In this document: positions 1-5,481 of the stretch, one piece after another
Numbering within the stretch: position 1 is the stretch's first letter
How the letters are laid out: every line of letters starts with the position of its first letter
DNA from: an uncultured Clostridium sp.
GTDB lineage: Bacteria > Bacillota > Clostridia > TANB77 > CAG-508
Direction of reading: 5' to 3'
Length of the DNA: 10,648 nt
Assembly (NCBI GenBank): GCA_900552655.1
Contig: USAE01000049.1
Location: forward strand, 1-10,648
The notes under the pieces: generated by a model
What the model saw: the letters and a program-made list of their open reading frames with translations, nothing else
What the model was told of the DNA's origin: nothing
Database searches by the model: none
Translations under genes and position numbers: made by a program

Positions 1-372
1 TAATACTACAATAACTATTAAATTAATAATTACTTCTGCTATGCTTTTGGCAATAACTTCATTTGTATTCTCTTTAACAGTATTCATTTGCTTGTTTATA
101 GAGTCCACTATTATATTTGGTTCTGCACTTTCTTCTGCATTCTTATCTTCTTTTGAATCTAATGAGTTTTCTATGTTTGTAACTAAATCATTATATATAT
201 TAGTATGATTAATTATAATCGTAGAAACCGGTTTAAATAAAATTAATGAAAGAATCAAAGAAATTACTATAGAAAGTAACTTTACTATTACACCTGTTAG
301 TCCTCTTTTTACTCCAAAAAATACACATGTTGCCAAAATTAAAATAATTATAATATCTGCCATAAAATTCAT
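1..372 (-). CDS. CvpA family membrane protein, 3' part cut by the window edge
   Basis: The frame is open from an ATG at 370-372 to the left edge, giving 124 residues without a stop. The protein starts MNFMADIIIILILATCVFF, then has GVKRGLTGVIVKLLSIVIS and a second hydrophobic stretch. A hydrophilic loop rich in Glu, Lys and Asn follows (about residues 60-105), and a further hydrophobic segment begins at the edge. A hydrophobic N-terminus followed by a G-x-x-R/K-G turn and another membrane segment is the usual start of the CvpA (colicin V production) family, whose members are multi-pass membrane proteins of about 170-250 residues. Its biochemical role is not established. The ribosome binding site AGGAGGGG (376-383) reads into the stop codon of the upstream DUF5711-like gene, so the two are translated from one message. 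The family call is by pattern only and the C-terminus is unseen. Confidence 0.72.
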   Translation of the reverse strand, partial: MNFMADIIIILILATCVFFGVKRGLTGVIVKLLSIVISLILSLILFKPVSTIIINHTNIYNDLVTNIENSLDSKEDKNAEESAEPNIIVDSINKQMNTVKENTNEVIAKSIAEVIINLIVIVVL

Positions 373-381
373 TTTCCCCTC

Positions 382-1575
382 CTATAAATTTAAAATTTCT
401 ATTTTGTCTGCGTAAACAATTCCCGCTATGTTTTCTCCTAAAATAATATTGTTTATTTCTGTTGATGAATTATATCTTTTAATTAACCATCCATTTGTAT
501 TTATAAAATCTACTTCTGTTCCTAAATTTATAGCAATTACATTTCCAAACGCTTCTAATGCACTGGCAACTCCTTCTATATTATAAATATTAGTTTTTCC
601 ACTTGATGTATTTGTTATTTCTACATCTATATTAGCAAATAATCCTGTTGATTTTTCTGTTACGCAAACTATATTATCCTTTAAGTTTACATCTGCAAAT
701 GTATTTTTTGTACTAGAAATATCTAATATCTTTTTATCTTCTTTATTTTCTATGGTGTGTATAGAATCATCATACATACATATTAATTTATTATTGTCTT
801 GATATTTTAATTCTATTATTAGTTCTTGTGACTCTGATGGATATATGTATTCTATAGCATTAGATGGATCTGTTTGTGCTTTTTCTATTGAAATTATTTT
901 AACATTTGACTGAATAAAACTGCCTGTTACATCCACTTCTCCATATGCTAAATATTTATTATCATTTGATATTTCTACATCTATCGCAGTTGTTTGAGAT
1001 AAAAATGTTCTAAATAACTCTGTACCTTCTAAATTATATGTTATTATAACATTGTTATGGGTCGTACCTGTAATTATTACAGAAACATATCCATTTTTAT
1101 TTACAAAAATGTGCTCTATATTTCCTTCTATATTCTTTTTCCATAAAATATCTGTTCCAGAAATAAGCTCCAATTTTGAACCTTCTTTTTCTGCCATTGC
1201 TAAAAATCTATTTTCTGTATCATATATACAATTACTAATTTCGACCTCTAATTCTTTTTCTTTCTTTCCATTAGAATTATACACGCTAAGTATGCTTTTA
1301 TTTAATATTCCTATATAATTGTTATATACTAAAATATTATTATCTTCTATTTGCGCAGGCAATTCTATTATAGGTCCATTATTTTCTTGTATATTTTTTC
1401 TAAATATGTATTTATCCACACCATTTCTAAATGTTTTATTACACATATATATTCCTGCCAATATAGAAATTATAAGTATAATTATTAATATTACAACAAT
1501 TACAGTAACTTTTTTCTTATTTAATTTCTTTTTATAATGTGTACTTTTATACTTATCAAAGCTAATTAATTGCAT
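382..1575 (-). CDS. DUF5711-like membrane-anchored beta-propeller protein
   Basis: This 397-residue protein has a basic cytoplasmic N-terminus (about 1-22, with KKKLNKKK), one membrane segment (about 23-44) and a long extracytoplasmic domain. That domain is made of short alternating beta strands of the type 'I-L-V-Y-N-N-Y-I-G-I-L' and 'N-x-x-x-L-A-x-G-E-V', as in PQQ/WD40-like propellers. No catalytic motif is visible. The architecture and the position directly upstream of a CvpA-family gene match the uncharacterised DUF5711 family of Firmicutes, assigned from memory of that family. The ATG at 1573-1575 is chosen because AAAGGAGA (1581-1588) lies five bases upstream. The gene overlaps the end of the ArsC/Spx-like gene by 14 bases, and its TAG stop forms part of the ribosome binding site of cvpA, so the three are one transcription unit. 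A role as an envelope scaffold or sensor is inference only. Confidence 0.68.
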   Translation of the reverse strand: MQLISFDKYKSTHYKKKLNKKKVTVIVVILIIILIISILAGIYMCNKTFRNGVDKYIFRKNIQENNGPIIELPAQIEDNNILVYNNYIGILNKSILSVYNSNGKKEKELEVEISNCIYDTENRFLAMAEKEGSKLELISGTDILWKKNIEGNIEHIFVNKNGYVSVIITGTTHNNVIITYNLEGTELFRTFLSQTTAIDVEISNDNKYLAYGEVDVTGSFIQSNVKIISIEKAQTDPSNAIEYIYPSESQELIIELKYQDNNKLICMYDDSIHTIENKEDKKILDISSTKNTFADVNLKDNIVCVTEKSTGLFANIDVEITNTSSGKTNIYNIEGVASALEAFGNVIAINLGTEVDFINTNGWLIKRYNSSTEINNIILGENIAGIVYADKIEILNL

Positions 1576-1936
1576 TATTTTCTCCTTTTAGTTCTTCCCA
1601 TTCTTTCTCTTTAAAACCTTTCAAAATCCTCTTATCTGATATAAATAAAGGTCTTTTTATTAGCATTCCGTCTGATGATAATAATTCGTAAATTTCATCT
1701 TCTGACATATTTTTTATTTTTTCTTTTATATTAAGTTCCCTATATTTTATTCCACTTGTATTAAAAAATTTTTTTACATCAATTCCAGATCTATCTATCC
1801 ATTCTTTTAATTCTTCTTTTGATGGGGGTTCTGTAATTATATTCCTATCTATATAATCTATATTGTTTTCGTCCAGCCATTTCTTAGCTTTTTGGCATGT
1901 TGAACATTTTGGATATTCTATAAATAAACTTTTCAT
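1562..1936 (-). CDS. ArsC/Spx-family thioredoxin-fold protein
   Basis: The protein is 124 residues from the preferred start. It begins with a beta strand and the redox motif C-S-T-C (Cys11 and Cys14), followed by QKAKKWLDENNI. Further family marks are RNIITEPPS (about 31-39), FNTSGIKYREL (about 58-68) and the LIKRP motif with its cis-proline (about 92-96). These place it in the ArsC-like family (PF03960), nearest the YffB/YusI-type 'arsenate reductase family protein' branch. No other ars gene is nearby, so arsenate reduction is not supported; a thiol-redox or Spx-like regulatory role is equally possible. An ATG two codons earlier (1940-1942) is open, but AAGGTGG (1944-1950) sits only one base from it and seven bases from the ATG at 1934-1936, so the inner start is chosen. 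The gene is first in a unit with the DUF5711-like and CvpA genes and overlaps the former by 14 bases. Confidence 0.85.
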   Translation of the reverse strand: MKSLFIEYPKCSTCQKAKKWLDENNIDYIDRNIITEPPSKEELKEWIDRSGIDVKKFFNTSGIKYRELNIKEKIKNMSEDEIYELLSSDGMLIKRPLFISDKRILKGFKEKEWEELKGENNAIN

Positions 1937-1943
1937 ATTCATT

Positions 1944-1950
1944 CCACCTT
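1944..1950 (-). promoter_or_regulatory. Ribosome binding site deciding the start of the ArsC/Spx-like gene
   Basis: The minus-strand sequence AAGGTGG is seven bases from the ATG at 1934-1936 but only one base from the ATG at 1940-1942. The spacing favours the inner start, and the protein then opens MKSLFIEYPKC, as is usual in the family. Confidence 0.6.
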
Positions 1951-1968
1951 CATTCTTTTTTGTTACAT

Positions 1969-1974
1969 ATTATC
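1969..1974 (-). promoter_or_regulatory. Possible -10 element for the ArsC/Spx-DUF5711-CvpA unit
   Basis: The minus strand reads TATGATAATATG here, with GATAAT preceded closely by TG. It lies between the upstream terminator (1985-2027) and the ribosome binding site at 1944-1950, where a promoter is needed. The -35 region would fall on the terminator's T-tract and stem, and only a poor match (ACTGTT) is present, so the call is weak. The unit might instead depend on read-through. Confidence 0.3.
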
Positions 1975-1984
1975 ATAAAAATAG

Positions 1985-2027
1985 AAAAAAAAACAGTCTT
2001 AAATTTTTATTTATTTAAGACTGTTTT
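1985..2027 (-). terminator. Rho-independent terminator of the ABC operon
   Basis: Arms at 1990-2004 and 2013-2027 are perfectly complementary over 15 bp (core AAGACTGTTTT / AAAACAGTCTT) with an 8-base loop. In the minus-strand reading the hairpin is followed by a run of T, formed by the A9 run at 1985-1993 that overlaps the stem end. It lies five bases beyond the stop codon of the GldG-like gene. The orientation of the T-tract marks it as a minus-strand terminator. Confidence 0.9.
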
Positions 2028-2031
2028 CTAT

Positions 2032-3468
2032 TTATCTTTTTCTTCTTCTAATTTGCCATATAACTATTCCTATAACAATTATTATAAGTGGAATCACGAA
2101 GATTATACTTCTTATTATTAAATCTTCTTTTTGTGTTGCTGTATATGTTACATATTCTGTTTTCTTTTTAATCGTAATAGCTGGTTCTCTATTTACTAAA
2201 TATGAAACCGTATTTAAAAGTATATCTGAATTACTTCTAAAATTAATTGCATTTATAGATTGTGTTCCTGTACTACTTTTCATTGATATTTGTGAATCTG
2301 AAACAAATAAATTATTTGCAAATATTATAAGCTTTGATTCTTTATCTTCTCCTACTTTTTTAGTTAATTCTTGTGCTATTGGAAAGCTTCCTTTTTCTTC
2401 TTCTTCCTTAGCTGTAGTACTTGTTATACTTTGGTCTATTCTATAATATGAACTTTCTGAAGATTTCATTATTGGTTTTGCTACTACTCCTAATTTTTCT
2501 AGTTCTTCATCATTTTTAAATTCTAATCTAGCAGAATTAAATAAAATTACATATCCATCTGATACATTTTCTGTTACTTTATGTGAAGATAAACTTGGTA
2601 ATATAAAGTTTTGTGTTCCTGGTAGTATTCTATCTGAATTTGTTTCTCTTACAATTCCATTACCTACGCTTACACCATATATATCCAACACATTTTTAAC
2701 ATTAGCTAGTTCCGTTGTTTTAGGATTATTTAGCCATAAAATATTTCCACCATTGTTAATATAATTAATTATTTTTTCAGTTTCAACACCTGTAAAATCC
2801 TTTGTTGGTGTTGCAATTATTAATAGATTGCAATCTGCTGGAAATTCTGTTGTTAACAAATCTAAATCTGCTACATCTATAACGTCATTTTGTAAATATT
2901 CTTTTGCAAGTGTCATATTTTCTACCATTTCACCATGACCTGTTAAAAAATATACTTTTGGTTTATTTTCTGATGTTGTTTCTATTATTGCATTTGTTAC
3001 TTTTTCCTCTGTTAAATCTGTTGTTTCTCCAGTTGAATAGTTATAACTACTTAAATCATATGCAGATATTATTTTAGATCTTTCTGGTGATTGTACTACA
3101 ATTGCTGAACTATTATTAGATATTCCATATTTTTCTAGTAAATCTGGTCTTTGCATACTATCTACAACTTCTACTTTTATCTTTTCATTTATGGCAGTAT
3201 ATTGTTTTGCAAAATCTATTATTGCTGTATTTTCGTCTGCACCAAAAAAGTAAATCGTTACTTCTTGATCTATATCTTTTACTTTTTCTTTACTTTCATC
3301 TGATACAGAATATAATTTTTCCTCTGTAAAATCTAGTGTTGGCAAATTAAGTTTATCTGCCAACATATTTATTGCTAAATATGCTACAACAAGTAAAGCT
3401 ACTAATAATATAACTCTAGTTGTATCTGCTATCCATTTTTTCTTTATTATTTCGAAAAACTTTTTCAC
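2032..3468 (-). CDS. GldG-like ABC transporter auxiliary membrane protein
   Basis: This 478-residue protein has an N-terminal membrane anchor (about 18-38), a large extracytoplasmic domain, a C-terminal membrane helix (about 451-471) and a basic end (RRRKR). Family features are the FTEEKLYSVSDESKE stretch after the first helix (47-61), the 'LTEEKVTNAI' segment (152-161) and the motif YFLTGHGE (173-180). This is typical of GldG / ABC-type uncharacterised auxiliary proteins (PF09822), which are thought to work with GldA/GldF-type ABC exporters. The substrate is unknown. It starts with GTG at 3466-3468, with GAAGGGAG seven bases upstream and no better start nearby. It lies 18 bases downstream of the permease gene and is last in the operon, directly before a strong terminator. 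The DUF4340 partner that often follows this gene is absent here. Gliding is not implied in a Firmicute. Confidence 0.85.
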   Translation of the reverse strand: MKKFFEIIKKKWIADTTRVILLVALLVVAYLAINMLADKLNLPTLDFTEEKLYSVSDESKEKVKDIDQEVTIYFFGADENTAIIDFAKQYTAINEKIKVEVVDSMQRPDLLEKYGISNNSSAIVVQSPERSKIISAYDLSSYNYSTGETTDLTEEKVTNAIIETTSENKPKVYFLTGHGEMVENMTLAKEYLQNDVIDVADLDLLTTEFPADCNLLIIATPTKDFTGVETEKIINYINNGGNILWLNNPKTTELANVKNVLDIYGVSVGNGIVRETNSDRILPGTQNFILPSLSSHKVTENVSDGYVILFNSARLEFKNDEELEKLGVVAKPIMKSSESSYYRIDQSITSTTAKEEEEKGSFPIAQELTKKVGEDKESKLIIFANNLFVSDSQISMKSSTGTQSINAINFRSNSDILLNTVSYLVNREPAITIKKKTEYVTYTATQKEDLIIRSIIFVIPLIIIVIGIVIWQIRRRKR

Positions 3469-3486
3469 AATAATTCTCCCTTCTCT

Positions 3487-4170
3487 TTATTTAACACTTT
3501 TTCTTCTTTGTATAACTATAATTGTTAATAATACAAATAATACTGTATAAGAAAGAAATGCTACAACTTCTGTACAAGCTATTTGACCATTTCCAAATCT
3601 ATTAAACATATTCATTAATCCTAATGGTTCTAAGCCTTTACCAAGATAAGGAGTTCCCATCCATGTTATTACATAAAATGCTATTGATATAATAGCTGCA
3701 ATTACTTGATTTTCTGTAATGCTTGAAGCAAACATACCAAATGAAATTAGTGCTGCTCCTAACAGTATAAATCCAAGCATTGTTACAAGTGATGTTTTTA
3801 TGTTTGGACTTCCCAAGAACATTAATATTACATAATATATTAATGTTAAAACTACTGCTATTAAAAATACTATTAGTGCTGCAAAGAATTTTCCTAAAAC
3901 TATGCTTGTTACACTTCTTGGCGCTGTTAATAGCAATTGCTCTGTTCCATCTTTTCTTTCTTCTGAAAACATTCTCATAGTTAATAATGGTATTATCATT
4001 ATTAATATTGTAGATAATGAATAAAACATATAACTAAACATTGTAGAACCTGTTACTAATATGTCTGAATAGAAGAATAAACTTGCCATTAATAAAAATA
4101 GTCCTACAAATACATATCCTATTGGAGATAAGAAATATGTTCTAACTTCTTTTTTTATTATTGCCCACAT
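3487..4170 (-). CDS. GldF-like ABC-2 type transporter permease
   Basis: This 227-residue membrane protein has about six hydrophobic segments (about 14-34, 46-66, 92-118, 130-150, 153-171 and 203-221). It opens MWAIIKKEVRTYFLSPIGYV. The cytoplasmic loop after the second helix holds MRMFSEERKDGTEQLLLTAP (65-84), the conserved coupling segment of ABC-2 permeases such as GldF and NosY-like proteins. It should form the membrane pore with the ATPase encoded just upstream. Its ATG (4168-4170) shares one base with the TAA stop of the ATPase gene (TAATG). Its ribosome binding site, a full AAAGGAGGT at 4179-4187, lies inside the last codons of that gene, so translation is probably coupled. The length is normal for the family. 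Confidence 0.9.
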   Translation of the reverse strand: MWAIIKKEVRTYFLSPIGYVFVGLFLLMASLFFYSDILVTGSTMFSYMFYSLSTILIMIIPLLTMRMFSEERKDGTEQLLLTAPRSVTSIVLGKFFAALIVFLIAVVLTLIYYVILMFLGSPNIKTSLVTMLGFILLGAALISFGMFASSITENQVIAAIISIAFYVITWMGTPYLGKGLEPLGLMNMFNRFGNGQIACTEVVAFLSYTVLFVLLTIIVIQRRKSVK

Positions 4171-5240
4171 TATTTTTTACCTCCTTTGTTTCTCTTAGCT
4201 TTTTTGCTTTCTTGTTTTTTCTCTTTTTTATCTAGTTTTTCTTGTTTCTTTTGCTCTTCCTCTTGTCTTTTTTCTTCTTCTTTTATCTTTTCTTTTTCTT
4301 CCTTGTCTTTTTCGTTTTTTTGTATTAATTCCATAAAAGCTTCTTCTAATGTTATTTCTGGTTTTTTAAGTTCAAAAATTGTAATATTTTCTTTTGCTAA
4401 ATCTGAGAAAATTGTTTTTCTTATATCATAATCTTTTTCTGGAATAATTCTATATTCTTTTGTATTGTCATCATTTTTCTTAATTAGCTCAACTTTTTTT
4501 GCTCCATTTATTTTTAAGCTTTCTATTTTATTTTCCATATCTTCTACAATTATATTTATTGCATTTTCTACATTTACTTTATCTTCTAAATTTTCTGGTG
4601 AATCTACTGCTACTATTTGTCCTTTATTTATTATTATTACCTTTTCACATATTTGGCTTATTTCTGATAAAATATGTGAGCTTATTATTAAAGTATGATT
4701 TTTTCCTAATTTTTTAATAAGATTTCTAATTTCTATTATTTGTTTTGGATCTAAACCTACTGTTGGCTCATCTAATATTATAATTTCTGGATTTCCAACT
4801 AAGGCTCCTGCCATACTAACACGTTGCTTATAACCTTTAGATAAATTCTTTATTAAAACTTTTTTCACGTTTTGAAGCCATGTATCTTGCATAGCTTGTT
4901 CTACGCTTTCTTTAATATTTTCCTTTTTTACACCTTTAAGTTCTGCCATATATGTAATAAATTCCTTAACAGTCATATCTTTATATAAAGGAACTCCTTC
5001 TGGCATGTACCCTATGCATTTTTTTGCTTTTTTAGGTTTTTTAGAAATATTATATCCATTAATTATAACCTCACCTTGTGTTGGCTCTATAAATCCTGTC
5101 AAAATATTCATAGTCGTACTTTTGCCTGCTCCATTAGGACCTAAAAGACCTATTATTTCGCCATCATTAACTTCGAAGCTAATATTGTCTACGGCTTTAA
5201 ATTTTCCATACTTTTTCGTAACATTTTTTACAGTTATCAA
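4170..5240 (-). CDS. GldA-like ABC transporter ATP-binding protein with charged C-terminal tail
   Basis: This 356-residue ATPase powers the GldF/GldG-like partners encoded downstream. Visible motifs are Walker A GPNGAGKST (34-42), a Q-loop region GYMPEG (78-83) with Glu rather than Gln, the signature LSKGYKQRV (133-141), Walker B IIILDEP (153-159) and the H-loop SSH with His189. After the nucleotide-binding domain, residues about 220-300 form a small C-terminal region ending LEEAFMELIQ, as in GldA/NatA-type ATPases. A tail of about 48 residues (309-356) is then almost entirely Lys, Glu, Gln and Arg and probably forms a charged helix or coiled coil; I do not know this as a family feature. The start is TTG (5238-5240), fixed by AAAGGAGG ending eight bases upstream; no ATG is available there. 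It is first in the operon and overlaps the permease gene by one base. Confidence 0.92.
   Translation of the reverse strand: MITVKNVTKKYGKFKAVDNISFEVNDGEIIGLLGPNGAGKSTTMNILTGFIEPTQGEVIINGYNISKKPKKAKKCIGYMPEGVPLYKDMTVKEFITYMAELKGVKKENIKESVEQAMQDTWLQNVKKVLIKNLSKGYKQRVSMAGALVGNPEIIILDEPTVGLDPKQIIEIRNLIKKLGKNHTLIISSHILSEISQICEKVIIINKGQIVAVDSPENLEDKVNVENAINIIVEDMENKIESLKINGAKKVELIKKNDDNTKEYRIIPEKDYDIRKTIFSDLAKENITIFELKKPEITLEEAFMELIQKNEKDKEEKEKIKEEEKRQEEEQKKQEKLDKKEKKQESKKAKRNKGGKK
4179..4187 (-). promoter_or_regulatory. Full-length ribosome binding site encoded in the tail of the ABC ATPase gene
   Basis: The minus strand reads AAAGGAGGT, complementary to the 16S rRNA 3' end along its whole length. 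The same bases encode Lys-Gly-Gly at the end of the ATPase tail. The permease start codon follows after eight bases and overlaps the ATPase stop codon (TAATG), an arrangement expected for coupled translation. Confidence 0.85.
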
Positions 5241-5248
5241 CGATTCTT

Positions 5249-5256
5249 CCTCCTTT
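5249..5256 (-). promoter_or_regulatory. Ribosome binding site supporting the TTG start of the ABC ATPase
   Basis: The minus strand reads AAAGGAGG, with eight bases between it and the TTG at 5238-5240. The first residues after this TTG (ITVKNVTKKYG) are the normal first strand of an ABC ATPase, so the rare start codon is well supported. Confidence 0.8.
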
Positions 5257-5270
5257 AAAATTATACGTAA

Positions 5271-5299
5271 ATATTATCACTTACGATTTTAAATTTCAA
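5271..5299 (-). promoter_or_regulatory. Probable sigma-A promoter of the ABC operon
   Basis: On the minus strand, TTGAAA (5294-5299) and TAATAT (5271-5276) are separated by 17 bases, within the longer string TGATAATAT. The ATPase start is about 30 bases further on. A TATAAT also occurs at 5260-5265, but it has no -35 partner and nearly touches the ribosome binding site, so it is the less likely choice. Confidence 0.5.
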
Positions 5300-5309
5300 T
5301 ATTATTTCT

Positions 5310-5325
5310 AAGAATAGCTACTCTT
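5310..5325. repeat. 16-base near-perfect palindrome upstream of the ABC operon promoter
   Basis: The plus strand reads aagaatagctactctt. The two 8-base halves are complementary at every position except one G/T pair. It lies about 10 bases upstream of the proposed -35 element of the ABC operon, a position suited to a dimeric regulator. No regulator gene is visible in the window and no binding protein can be assigned. Confidence 0.4.
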
Positions 5326-5358
5326 TCACAAAAAATTTACATTTCTATCAGGATTTTT

Positions 5359-5377
5359 GGACGGTCCTTAAAGTCCC
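5359..5377. repeat. GGACGG...GTCCC repeat-like element in the intergenic region
   Basis: The plus strand reads ggacggtccttaaagtccc. It is an island of GC in a very AT-rich gap, and GGAC can pair with GTCC. From memory it resembles the GGGGACGGTTCTTTTTGTCCC-type intergenic repeat seen in many Clostridia, with the same length between the ends and about four differences over 19 bases. That resemblance has not been checked against any database. Confidence 0.4.
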
Positions 5378-5392
5378 GATTTTATATTTATA

Positions 5393-5437
5393 AAAAAAAT
5401 ATAGTATCCCAATAAATTTGAAATACTATATTTTTTT
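5393..5437 (-). terminator. Terminator of the fru-pts operon
   Basis: Arms at 5393-5407 and 5423-5437 pair perfectly over 15 bp, with a 15-base loop. On the minus strand the stem ends in a T-run (5392-5399 in complement). The stem is almost all A/T with a single G-C pair, and both ends carry homopolymers, so it could also act on the plus strand. It lies 45 bases beyond the ptsI stop codon. The 5438-5481 stretch between them holds nothing recognisable. Confidence 0.75.
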
Positions 5438-5481
5438 CCAATTATATTATTAATTTTTGAATATAAATTTTTTATTTAGTC

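Noticed and set aside
1562..1936. Naming the ArsC/Spx-like gene as an arsenate resistance gene.
   Set aside because: The family includes several non-arsenate proteins and no arsB, acr3 or arsR gene is nearby.
2032..5240. Calling the Gld-like genes a gliding motility system.
   Set aside because: Gliding needs many further Gld/Spr proteins known from Bacteroidetes, none of which is here, and the window is from a Firmicute-like genome.
5241..5390. A riboswitch or T-box leader upstream of the ABC operon.
   Set aside because: The likely promoter lies within about 60 bases of the start codon, leaving a very short leader. The structured elements are upstream of the promoter, and no known riboswitch core was recognised.
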